NCBI GenBank assembly: GCA_031002005.1
Contig: JARYHS010011408.1
Span: 221,133,473 to 221,197,472 of the forward strand
Source of the DNA: Vandiemenella viatica
Lineage: Eukaryota > Arthropoda > Insecta > Orthoptera > Morabidae
Length of the DNA: 64,000 nucleotides
Reading direction: 5' to 3'
This document shows positions 10,613 through 23,600 of the stretch, piece by piece; position 1 is the stretch's first letter, and each line of letters begins with the position of its first letter. Below the pieces are notes generated by a model, which was not told the origin of the DNA, did no database searches, and saw only the letters and a program-made list of their open reading frames with translations. Made by a program: the position numbers and the translations under genes.

Positions 10613-13600
10613 GTGGGTTTTAGTGTTATTCATAAAGAAAATTAATTCTTCTTAAATAAGAAAATAGTTCTTAATTATTCCAGTTGTATTGGTTAATATC
10701 TCACTTATATTTTGAATAGTGAGCAGAATGTTTTTTTATCCATCATGCCTGGCAGTTTAATGTAGTGTAAATTTAGAGATACTTTCAGCAATTCATTATT
10801 CATTAACATTAACTGTAATGATAACAATATAAAGAAAAATATAGATTTAATCTCATCACTTAATAAGGTTGAAGGTTGGGGGAGAGGGAGTGAGCAACCA
10901 AAAAAAAATTAATTAGCATAAATACATTACATATTAACCTCTTAACCACCAGACCAAATACAAATCATGAGAGATAATGCCAACACATTAATTATTATTG
11001 TCAAGGGACACAAAAAATATTGTTTCTGTTTGTTTTTTAAAATGCGGGATGACAGTGGATGATGAAACATTCTCTTACCTGACTAAGAGTATTACCAGAA
11101 ATTATGATATTTATGTATTAATTAATTTAATTTAATTGTGATTTAGTGCACACTCCAAAGGCGATTTCCTTACATACCAATTTTTTCCAATTTCTTGTAC
11201 CAAACTACTTTTACCCTCTATGAATGGTAATTTTAAATTATTTCAGCCTTTATTCATCAATCCCCTTGGTAATTTATGCCAATCCCTGACCACCTTACCT
11301 ATGAAAGAAAATTTTTCCACATCCTTTTCAACTTGAGTGTCATATTGTGGTCATGGTCATGATTTATGTTTTCCCTTGCTTACAACTTTCTTAATTCTTC
11401 CAGGGTTGGCATTAGAGGGAAATAACCAGTGAAACAGTACCCCAGGCCCCCAAATGTGGGAATGTGCCTAGCTAAATAGAAATCAGATGCAAGTTTTAAA
11501 ATCTGCACCTATGATTTTGAACATTTTTGCATTAAAAATTTCTGTCTTTATGCAATAGATAAAACAAAGTATAAAGTACAAAAATTTTGCTGTGTGGGTA
11601 GGGGAAACCAAGAACGCTTATCTGAAGTCCAATAATCCTAGCACTGACCCTGAATTCTTCCAACAATATCCCTCCAAGTGTCACCACCAATATATGTCCT
11701 GTAGAATCCCAATCCCATAAGTCTGTTCATTCTTCTACTGATTTACAATTAATCCCTTCTCAGCTCCTTTATCAGATCACTTACTGATTGTGTTCTGCAG
11801 TAATTTATAAAGATAAATTTAGCCTCCCTTCTTTGCACCTTCTCCAACTTCTGTATTTCATACCCGAAATGTGGATCCCCTATTACACCGCCATATTCAA
11901 TCAGTGGCCTGACTAAAGTTTTGTAACCCAATTCCCTCACTTCTCTGTTACATCCTCTCATCACTCTCTGCAAGAAGTGAAGGATTTTGAAACCTTGTCC
12001 TGCTACCTGTCCAATGTTTCCTACCCAGTTGAGCTTATTATCAAATGGTATATGGTACAAAGGTATTTACATTTAAATGTTTCAACAAGCAGTTCACTCC
12101 CCTCCTTATAATAATAATAAACCTTTAGTTTTTCATCCCTATACCTAATAAGCTGACTCTTCTTTCCATTTATCTTTCTACCATGTTGAACTAACCAGCT
12201 ACATATCCTGTTCAGCTCACCCTGCAACTGTTCAGTTTTGATCCTATTATATAACATTATATCATCTGCAAACAACATAACTACTCACAATAAACCATCA
12301 ACACAATCATTAATTAGAATAACAAGTAGCAATGGTCCAAATAAATTAACCTGTGGCATTCCCATTTTCACTTCTACTTCTTTTGATAATGCATTTTCTA
12401 CCCTAACTTTACTTTTAAGAATTCTTGTACACAGCAAATCACTTATTCATCCATTCCAATATACCTTATTTACCACAATTTTATAGCTCACTCTGTCAAT
12501 ACTGTACTGTTGATAAATCATTTTGCAAAGTTCATTTGTAATCGATCATCAATCTACCTGCATTTACACTGCAAAGTCAATCACGGAAACAAGAAACTCA
12601 AATTTGAAAGTCACTCAATCTATGTTCATAAATTTTTGAAGTGAATACTTAAATCATGCAGGCAATGATTGATTGTAAATCAAATTCTTAAGAAGACTGC
12701 AGGTCACTACAACATGAAAATCACAATCACTTGCTTCCACTTGAGGGTCATGAAATCCCCAATAATCATGAACCACAATAATCATATGAAAAGGCCCAAA
12801 GAAAAGTTAATAAAATCTAAATACTAAAGTTCACAAAATCTATCACTTCGTCTTGTCACTAAAAATTTCTACATATAATTCATCTCAGAAAACCGACTGC
12901 TGTGGAGATCACCAAACGACCCCCTTTTATACTTTAGCTCATGAGAATGCCTTGGAAAATGTCGCCCTCTGGTGATTGACATTTTTACTTGTTTTCATGG
13001 TGCATTACTTTTGATTAATCTTTCTGAAACTTCAGCATTTGATAGAATGAATTATTTGAAACATTTTAACTATGATAACTTTTCTCGTATTTTTATTTGT
13101 TTAGTCATTATTAATTATCAAAGCTGGAGAGATGAAGATTTCATTTTTCCACCTACAATTTTTAATATATTTAGGTCCATCAAAATATTCTTTTTAATTT
13201 TCTGTTTTATTTGATTTGTGTTTTAGATGTATAGCTATTTTTATTTAGATGAAATCGATAAAAAGATACTATTGCATCTCAATTTCACTTTTCCCTCCAA
13301 GATACAACTTACTTCAAAAAATAATAACAATTTAAACATTTTTTAAAATGGTGTTTCCAGTATTCTTCCTTAATTGTTATGCCCTTTCTTTTAATTTTAC
13401 CCTGCATTTAACAAATCTTTATTTTGTGACTTAATTTCGACATATGTTGTGACCTTCAAAACTTGTCATCTAAAATACCTTTTTTCATAATTTTAAGGTA
13501 TTTTTATTCTTTTGCTGTTGTCATATTATGAATTTTTTTAAATTAGTTTCCTTTTAAACCTGTTTTTGACATGGTTCTTATTTTATTCTAGTTGCCAAAA

Positions 13601-16600
13601 AAACATATTGAAGTTATCTATGAGCTTCAATCTTTATTATAGTTTGGTTAGGTATTTACAAGACGTTGACAATGTTAGTTTTTATTTATCTGTTTAAATA
13701 AGGACCTTTTATTTCTTAGCTTGAAATTTGTTATACTGACACATGTGCCTTGGCTTGGCTGATGATGTTACCATTCAGACTTTACTGTTAACCTCTGTAA
13801 GACGGAAAGTTACACCGGAGTTAGTGCTAAACTGTTCTGCATTAACTCCAACCAAGTGCTGTTGCCTTTGGATATACAATTTGTGCTTTACTGAAACTCG
13901 GCCGCCACCTAAATTGATCTAACCCCAACTTAGGAAAGGTATGTAGTCATTAAAAGTCACTGTTGCAATTCAAACTTGTTAAACCATATATTCTTCCAAA
14001 AATTTATAAAGACCCAAACTTATGGCCTCAAAAATTATCACTGAAGAATTTTAGCTGCAGGGACGTTTAACACATTCGAGACAGACCAATCTCACGATGA
14101 TTTTACAGTCACATGAGGTATGCTGTTTTCGCCACACGCTAGCCTCAAAGTTCAGCATGCCTTCCCAGGCACTTTCATCCGCCTAGCTTTGCACCCTGAT
14201 TGCCCGCAAAGTAGCGTGGTCACTCTCCAATTGATTTTTGAGGACTAGGCTGGAGACTAGCCTCGGGCTTCTATTTATAGAAAAGCCTGTGGGAACGCTT
14301 CGTTTTTCCTGTTCACATGAAAGCAGTCCCATGATATGATCAAATGTACTCAAGCTTGTGGATTTCGTCATCCTATTTCCTCAATGTACATAAATAAATT
14401 CCTACCTGTCTGAAATTTTGACAGTAGCTAGATTCACTTGTGAATGTTAATTTCACTCCTTATAAATTGTAACTTTAATAGTTTGGCTGTAAAAATATAT
14501 TTTCTGAAATTCCAAAAAATGATTATATCTTCCTCAGTTTTACAGCTACGGAGCTGAAATCATTTTCAGTTTACGTCTAATTTACTGCTTTTTCGTTTGA
14601 TACTAAGAACACCGTGTATACTATTTTCTAACAGTTTGAAGCAAAATGTTGTGCAGGCATTAATTTTGTAAGTGTAAATAGCTACTTGACACCTGTGAAA
14701 CATGTTTTAAATAATTCTACGTGTATTTGTTTGCAAGTTGTGTAAATTTAAAGTCGCTACCTGCTTTCTCTAATTTATTATGAATTTTGTAAAAACCTTC
14801 ACATGGAAGATAACTATTCAAGTCATCTTGCCATTTCATCATTCCTGCCAACCTCCTACAAAAATCTATTTTCTCTTGTCTTTACCCAATGACTTAAAGA
14901 ATTTAAATAAATCTTGCTGAAAACTTTTTAAATTTAACTAAGCTTTATTTTGAATATAGTTTTCTCAACTGAATTTACTTATCTCCTAAACTGGTTATTT
15001 CGATCTTTACCCATGTTTTCAAAGCTTTCACAAACTGTTCCAAAAATTAACTTTTAAACTTTTGAACTTTACCGAATTTTGGTATGTTGTGTGAGCCAAA
15101 TTCCACTTCTTTCTTGCCATAAACTGAATTTCTATAGCTGTTTAACTTGATTCATGGCTTGAATTTTCTAAGTAAATGACTTTTAAACTGATGTATCATG
15201 TTATTCAATTGAGCCCGCTGTTCTGTGAATAAATTTCATTACACATTTTGCGAAATTTTATGTTACTTTACACCTCGTGTTTGATGAAACTTTCGGATCT
15301 AACTACAGTCTTAAATAAAATTTTCTGAATTTACATTCATTATCTCAAAATGCTTATTTTTAATCCTAATATCGTTGGAAATGTTTGTGATGTTTTTCTT
15401 CATAGTTTTTGTTTGATTCCATGACATGGTACAGCTCCAATTTTGCCGTGAAAAGTCCTTCAATATTAAATTTATGGTTGTGCAGTCTGTTTACAGTATT
15501 AAAGGTTTTACTTTACAGTTTCCTTCAATTACTAGGTAGCTATTGTTATGTTATAAGATCTGGTGCTACACTATTAATTTGGCCTCCCTTGTCCATTTCA
15601 TCTGAAATATTTTGCATACAGCCCATTAGGTGAGGTTCATATGAATATCCTTGCCTGAATCCATTATCAAATTGAAAACCAGTTTCTTTCCTCACAGACA
15701 TTTCTGATATGAATAAAATCTCCTCTGGTAAATAACCAAGTTAGTCCATCGATAAAACACGATGTTTTGGCAGTCATAATGTCTGCTGCCATTGTCAAGT
15801 CACTTGACAATGGTGGCAGAGTATTGACCATTAAAACGTTGAGTTTTATTGGTGGACTGACTAACTCAGCTAATTACCCAAGAAGATTTTATTCGTATTC
15901 AACGCTGAGAAAACCTCCAGGCTTACATATTTCTGATATGGTTGCATATCAATCTCTCTAGTAGTTTACATGTCATTGATGTCAAACTGATTGGCCTGTA
16001 ATTTTTGACCCTGTTTCTCACCCCTCCTTTATGGACCAGTACTGTTATTGCACTTTTTGTGTTCTCTAGTAAGCAACAAGTTCCCAGACTCAATCTAAAT
16101 AATGTCTCAAGACAAGGCACACACTCACATTCTGCTGTCTTTAAGACATCAGTGGTATTATTGTTTACATCCACCAAGCGTGGTGGGCGATTGGTTAGCG
16201 CTCTGTCCTTGCATTCGGGAGAGCGCCGGTTTGAGTCCCCATCTGTGCATCCAGATTTGGGTTTTCCATGGTTCCCCAAATCACTCCAGGTGAATGAAAG
16301 GATGCTTCCTTCAAAAGGCCATGGCCGAATTCCTTCCTATTCCTTGTTCCAGTCCCATCCAGCCTCTAATGACGTCAATGAGGAGTAAATCATAAGTAAA
16401 AAAAAAAAAATGTTTACATTAGCCCCTTTATGCTATTTTAGCTTTCTTAGTTCCTTCATTATATCCTTACAATATTTTTCTAATTTTTTTTTAGTATGCT
16501 CTTTTCTAATTGTGCTGACATGCTCATTCTCTGATTTATACTCTCCCATTCCAAAATCATATTTTTCAATGACTGAGTGTGGTGGGAGATCAGTAGCATT

Positions 16601-17645
16601 CTGGCTTCTTATGTGGGAGGACATTCCACTCCAATAATCCAGATTTGGATTTTCCATGGTTTCCCTGAAATCACTGCAAGTAAATGCCAGGTTGGCTCCT
16701 CCAAAAGACCATGTCCAACTTCTTTCCCATTCCTTGTTCCCAGTTCTTTCCCACCTCTAATGATCTCTGTGTCAATGAGGCATAAAACCATAAACAAAAA
16801 AATAATAGTCCCAATGGTCACATCAAACCAGTTACTTAATATCTTAATGTTTGCCTTTTGTGACGGACTTAATTTTTCTTTCATAGTTTATATTCAGATG
16901 TCTTAACTGGATGTTTTACTGGAATTAAATCGATTTTCCATTCAGGCAGTTGTATCATAGTGAACAATTTTCATTAATTTTCACATTACCACTACAGTTA
17001 TTGTTACATACCACTGGCCACTGACAGGTAATCACCAACTGTATGTAGCCAATTAATACTCCTCTTGGAAAACATTGTGAGCATTTAGAGATGTTCTGTC
17101 AGTCAAGAAAGTCGGTTAATGAAAGTCAGCAGATCAGTCATGAAGATATGTGTACAGTGTGAGAAGACGGTTTGGTTTCAATTGCATCAGTGAGAAGGTG
17201 CTGCAGTGTTAAGTGCAATTGAACAAGGATCAGCAGGATACATACAACCTGTGAGAAAAAAGTGAGATAACTTTGACAAGAAAATAAAGCCCCCCCCTTT
17301 TTTTTTGGAGCTCTAATACAGGAACTTGTGATTCAGGAAGAATGCAGGTGGTGTTGTCAGTTAGCAGACATGCAACTCAAGGGATTAAATTGTGAATAAA
17401 CTTGACTTAAATCATCTCCTAATAACTTTTTGAATTTAGTAGAAAAATTGAATTTATACTTGGCAACCAAAGCATTAGCATTAAGAACCACCATTGTGTG
17501 ATGTGGGTGGGACAGTATTTCAACAATATGGTACACTTTTCCAAATGAATGATCTGAATATGCTTATGACCACAAGTAGTGACTCTTACAAGTGTTTAAT
17601 TTTTCTCTCCTGCCAAAGGGGCACAAGAAACACTGTGGAATTGTG

Positions 17646-17676
<31 letters not shown>

Positions 17677-20600
17677 TTTTTGTCTTTCTACCTCTTTGCT
17701 AAGCAGTTGGTTTAATTTCTGGTCCTTTGTTTTCATATTTCTGTAAAGGGTGTAAAAAAAAATTCTAGCATTATCAGTAGTAGTGTGATGTAACTCATTC
17801 AGGTAGGATAAACCCCATTCAGATCACATCCATTACCATTAAAATATAAAATTGATGCAGGATATGCTAGATATGCTGGATCTGCTGTCTCAATTTCAGG
17901 AAGACAGCGTCAACTTCCAAGACGCATTTTTGTCAGTCTGTCTGAGATAACCTCAATGCTGAACTTTCAGGTCATTGGATTAGATATTCTTCTCAATATG
18001 ATTCTCTTCTGCTGCAATGAGCTCCAAAATTACCTTAATGCCATGTGATTTATTTATTTTCTATGGGGTTATGTTAATGATCGTGTGTTCATTCTTCCTT
18101 TGCAATATGATTTAGCTCAACAATGTGTCGTGCTTGCAGTTGCTGGTAACGATGTTGGGATATGTTTGGCAGGAAATTTAGTACAGGAATGAGATGTCTC
18201 TAATGGAGCACATATTGAGCACCAGTAATGTACACTAGAAGCTTGGAGAGATTCTGCATCTGTAGATGCGACTATTTTTTGCTGTATCTCTCTTAGCTGC
18301 TGCTCAATACATACCTGAGAGATGTATGAATCATTCTGTAGTGTTTTCTGTGATGAAGCCCAATACTCCATGCTAAGAATTGGAAAACCTTTTTACTACT
18401 TTTTTTTTTTTTTTTGAAATGTGAGTTTTTTTAAGAAATTAAAACTGTAATTAAATTTTCTATTGTGTTTTTTGATGGCATTAATAAAGAACTGAAAACT
18501 CCTTCTGCAACTGTTAAATGCATGATTATATAGTGTTTATCCTCTCTGTCCAGGAATAAAACCATATGAATGTCGACTGTGCCGGTCAGTATTTACACGT
18601 CAGCACAGTCTTAATTACCACATGTTGATTCACACCAATCAGACACGCTTCACCTGCTCAGACTGTGGTCGTAAGTTCCGACATCCCTCACATTTTAAGG
18701 AACACAGACGGCGCCACACTGGGGAGTCACCTTATGAGTGCTCTGATTGTATGCTCAGGTGGGTAGCAAACACTTTAGTTTGGTGGCATAAGTGAACAAC
18801 CATATTTTTAAATCTTCTACTGCTAATATTATTTATTTGTCTCTGCAGTATTATTTTTATTATTGTATTTTATTTTCATTATTATTCCTATGTTTGTCTG
18901 TTAAATTCTAAACACTTTTAGCTGTTGGAGTTTTTTTTTTTATTCAACCTATATGTAAAGTAGTGGTAAGTGGTAATCTGTTCCATTCCTATAGTTTACG
19001 ATCATCTCATATTATTATTAGCGGGCAGTTTACTTTTTTGAAATTATAAATTTGTTTTGCATCGGTGTTATTATTTGTAACAATTGTTAACATATGGTTT
19101 TGAATATCAATTCAGAGGATTTTGAATATTCATAGTAATTACTTTATTTAAAAAGAAATGCATAACAATGTTTTCACATGTTAATCTGTGCAATTTATTA
19201 TGTTTAATAGTTCGTATGCCATGTGGTGCTGTACTGTAGATTTAATCCCTTTTAGGTTACAAAATATTCAGACATCATCTATAAGTGAAATATCTGACCG
19301 TCCACATCTTTGGGAAGCTTTGGAACTGCTAAGATCCCACTGGAGGTCAGGGAACAAAATTACATAGTCATTGCTTTATGACTTATACAATTTGGAATAT
19401 TGCTTGCTGGAATGATGATGTGTAAATAGATGCATTTTGGCCTCCTAGCTACCCGACTGTTTTAATTTTATGTTGATATGTTTATATAGTGCAGTAGTAA
19501 AATTGTGTTTGCATTTAAATTGCTTGATCAATGTGGGTCAGAATATGCTTTTTTTGAAATATGTATTTGTTTCTTTTTTTTATGAACAGAGCGTAAACAT
19601 GACAAGTTGTTTCATTTTTCAATGATTGCAAAACTAATCTGGACAGTTACCTTAAATTTTTGATCAAGAGAGAGAGAGAGAGAGAAGATGAGATTAACTG
19701 TGGAATATTGATTTTAATTTTTGTATTTGCACATTTCCTTGCTGAGAAAACACACTATCATTTATTTCTAGAAAGCTAAATAATTCTATAAGTTTCCTTT
19801 CCTTTCATAAATATACAAGTTATAAATGAATGTAATCTTTCTCGGCGATGTTTATTTATAAACGTTTCTCGGGAAACAAACCGAGTGATGTTTCTATATG
19901 GAACATTTTGAGGAGAAAGCGTTGGAAAGTGCCCCCCTGAAGCCCAGTGCCTTCTTTCGGTATGTAGATGACACATTTGTTGTTTGGCCTCATGGCAGAG
20001 ACAATCTAGATAAGTTTCTCCTTCACTTGAACAGTGTCAACAAAAACATCCAATTCACGATGGAGGTTGAAAAGGAAGGCCGCTTGCCCTTTTTGGACAT
20101 TCTGATTATAAAGAAATCTGATGGAACTTTGGGACACACGGTGTATAGGAAGCCAACGCATACAGACCTTTACCTAAACGCGCAGTTATCATCACCCTGC
20201 ACAGCGCAATACAGTACTAACTACTCTTGTCCACAGAGCGCGGGCAATATGTTATAAAGACAGCCTTCCTAGTGAGTTAAAACATCTCCGTGATACCTTC
20301 AGAAAGAATGGATACAACGAACATCAGATACAGTTGGCATTCCGGGAAATTAATCGTAGGCCTAATAAACACGATAATGGTCCACACGATAAATTAGCCT
20401 TCTTGCCATACTCTTGCACCACAACATCTAGGGTCGGAAGAGTCCTGGCAAGAAATGACATTAAGACCATTTTTCTGCCACCACCAAAATTGAGAAACAT
20501 TTTGCGCTCTCCAAAAGATGACCTTGCCCTGCGTACACGCGGAGTTTACTGCATCCCGTGTGAATGTGGAAAGAAATACATCGGTCAGACCATACGGTGC

Positions 20601-23600
20601 GTACAACAACGTTGTTTGGAACACGCCCGACATGTTCGCCTGGGGCAAAAAGATAAATCAGCAGTGGCGGAACATAGTTTGACAGAAGGACATGGTTTCG
20701 ATTTCGAAGCGACTAAGGTGTTGACACATGCGAGAGGCTTCTGGGACAGCGTCATTAAAGAAGCATTTGAAATTCGCCACGCGTCTGATTTGGTAAACAG
20801 GGATTGTGGATTCCAGATAAGTGATGCATGGATTCCTGTAATTGAGGCTGCTCATCACCAACGCTCTGCTTTTTGTGTTCCGCGGGCGTCTAATGACATC
20901 TGAGATGCTGCTAGGCAACATAACAACATCTGTCGTTGCCATGTCAGTTTACAAACAACACGCTCAAGGCTGACTTCAAGGCAGACTTCAAGACTTGCAA
21001 CTGCACCTGAAGATGGCGACGGAGAATAAAGTCGCCGAAATATTGTGCATTAATAACAACATCACTCGGTTTGTTTCCCGAGAAACGTTTATAAATATAC
21101 AAGAGATAGCACATATATAGGTGGAAATATACTTTTCCAGTGCATATGTTCAAAACTATGGCTTTACTGATCATGGTGGGCAAGCGGAAACACACTGAGC
21201 TCACATTCAGGGTATGCAGGTTCGAATCTTTGTCTAGCCATCCAGATTTTGGTTTTCCACGATTTCCTGATATCACCAGAAAATGATGGAATCTTTCCTT
21301 CAAAAGGCCAGGCCAAATTACTTCTTGACCCTTGCTCCAAGTCCTTCCCTGCCTCTAATGACCTCAATGAGCACAATATGAAATGGGGCTGTGAATTCTC
21401 TGAAGGCTGGACTAATGTTCTTGAGGAATACAATGAGTACAAGCAGTAGACTGCCTGTCATCTCTGATGAAACTCTTCAAAAAAGCAATTTCAGTTTTTT
21501 TTTATTTTTTAAAAAACTATATTCACAAAACATTATCTATATTAAGTAGTTCTCCAAACACATAATTTTTTGTTGAGAAAATCAATGAAGTATCAGATTT
21601 GTCAGGAAAACTCATTTAATTATTTTGCAAAAATTAAAAACTCAAGAAATATCACTATAGTTTTCCTGCTAATGTTGGCATGCTACGTATTACTCTAATT
21701 TTTTAAATAATTTTTGGATCAGTCGATTTGGAAATAAATTGAAGGAGGAACGTTAATTTTTTTCCAGCTCTTCTCTTAGGCTCATATAGTTATTTAAACC
21801 TTCATTTTTTTGGTATAATTGTTTTAATCATGTTAAGGTCAATAAGAGTTAAAGTAGTGTGCAGTCACAAATTTCTAAGTCCAAGGGCTCGGAAGCTATG
21901 AGAAAGTGGGCATATGAACGAATACATAATGGTTTCATTTTTCACCTGAAAGGTGTGGAACACTAAGAATGGTGTTTAAATGTTTTTTTCTAGCAATCGT
22001 TAGAATTTCGTGACTGGGAATCAGAAGCTTCAACCCATAATTGACAAGCATGTGAACATTAACAGCGGTTAACTAGAAAAATAATATTGTTTCTTTACTT
22101 TCAGCTACCACATAATAAAGTGATCTATAACTCCTATAGCAGAGTATTGGTAGCTGAAGCTGGTACATTTTAAAATCCTAACACTAGTGCTGGGCTCACA
22201 AGTTATTCCAATTTTTGTTTGGAGGCAGAGTTTCCACATTAATTTAAGATAGATATGAGATATTTTAATAGATGAACAAGCTGTTAAAAGTTGGGCTGTA
22301 TGCAGCTAGTTTGTACCCATTAAAGTTAACAGTCACAGCAACAGTGGAGCATGAATAAATCCTGTGAGGCAATGTTAATATGAAAAGTAAAGATAGAGTA
22401 GATACATCACTTACCAAAATTGAAGGAAGGAGGGCTGCAATGACAGAAGACGCTACACAAACGCAAACGAAGATGGTTGTGGGTGACAAAAAATTTGTTG
22501 GACTTGGTATGAGCCAGAAAGGAATTAATCATAAGATGATAGTAAAGCAAATGTATTATATTGTGAAAAATTATTGTAGAAATACATAAAAGAAATAAAT
22601 AAAATAATGATAATATTCATAAAACATAATTATGATAATAAAAATGAAGAAACTATGCATACAGCTGATGGGTTTATCAACGAGATGATAAAAAGGAAGG
22701 TGAGAATTATGAGACTGAGGCCCTGGGGGTATCTGGTATGCAGAATGTGTTAATAGTCACACTTGTGGAGTTTGGATAGAGTTTCAGAGAGTACTTTCAT
22801 GGTTCTGACAATAAAACAGTATATGAGAGTGGAGATTTTCCCGGCGTATTGATGCAGTGAAATCTTCACAGGAGTGCAGCTGGATAGTATCGTAAAATGA
22901 TGACATTTCGACAACCTGGATTAAGTTTGCCAGCACATCTGGCTACAAGTTAATCAACGTTGGGCGTGGTGAGTACCTGGATGGGTGACCAGGTATTGTT
23001 CCATATGCAGTCCGCAACATTGATACCCTCAGGTGGCGGTGAACTAGTTAAGCAAAGTCGGGTGTGGTGAGTACCTGGATGGGTAACATCCTGTGAGGCA
23101 ATGTTAATATGAAAAGTAAAGATAGAGTAGATACATCACTTACCAAAATTGAAGGAAGGAGGGCTGCAATGACAGAAGACGCTACACAAACGCAAACGAA
23201 GATGGTTGTGGGTGACAAAAAATTTGTTGGACTTGGTATGAGCCAGAAAGGAATTAATCATAAGATGATAGTAAAGCAAATGTATTATATTGTGAAAAAT
23301 TATTGTAGAAATACATAAAAGAAATAAATAAAATAATGATAATATTCATAAAACATAATTATGATAATAAAAAAATGAAGAAACTATGCATACAGCTGAT
23401 GGGTTTATCAACGAGATGATAAAAAGGAAGGTGAGAATTATGAGACTGAGGCCCTGGGGGTATCTGGTATGCAGAATGTGTTAATAGTCACACTTGTGGA
23501 GTTTGGATAGAGTTTCAGAGAGTACTTTCATGGTTCTGACAATAAAACAGTATATGAGAGTGGAGATTTTCCCGGCGTATTGATGCAGTGAAATCTTCAC

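Larger units (their letters stand above)
15556..16890 (-). mobile_element. LINE1-family fragment with three nested insertions
   Basis: Minus-strand LINE1 sequence includes the stretch that reads KGGVRNRVKNYRPISLTSMT (near 16045-15985), then LLERLICNHIRNM. Here the codon that is a stop in the 43.7 kb copy is a normal Cys. It is interrupted by a foldback element (15712-15928) and two SINEs (16171-16410 and about 16573-16800). The copy is 5' and 3' truncated. Confidence 0.8.
10613..18553 (+). other. Intron 1 of the zinc-finger gene (7,941 bp)
   Basis: It has a GTGGGT donor and a CTCTCTGTCCAG acceptor. The phase-1 junction makes a Gly codon (G + GA) and keeps the linker frame. The intron holds LINE fragments, a hAT element, a foldback element, two SINEs and an inverted LTR-like block, all listed separately. 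Confidence 0.88.
19820..21090 (+). mobile_element. Penelope-like element (family PLE1), 5'-truncated insertion
   Basis: A 13-bp direct repeat ATAAATATACAAG lies at 19807-19819 and 21091-21103, consistent with a target-site duplication. A perfect inverted repeat of 38-40 bp (19853-19892 against 21058-21097) brackets the coding part, so the 3' end sequence also occurs inverted at the 5' side. The body contains the end of an RT domain and a GIY-YIG nuclease, followed by a hammerhead-like motif. This combination is specific to Penelope-like retroelements. Confidence 0.85.

Noticed and set aside
16171..16260. tRNA gene
   Set aside because: A and B boxes are present, but the cloverleaf is not intact and the sequence continues into a shared SINE body with poly(A) and target-site duplication.
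17494..17715. Frame through the GT/T microsatellite
   Set aside because: It runs through simple repeats (Val/Cys then Phe runs) and has no coding features.
22380..22589. 69-codon open frame, identical at 23109-23318, as a possible small duplicated gene
   Set aside because: The identity comes from the 729-bp tandem duplication as a whole. There is no domain, no codon-level conservation and no transcription signal.
22950..23020. Functional 5S rRNA gene
   Set aside because: Only the internal promoter-like half is present. The first third and the closing stem are missing, and a second partial box follows, as in a SINE.
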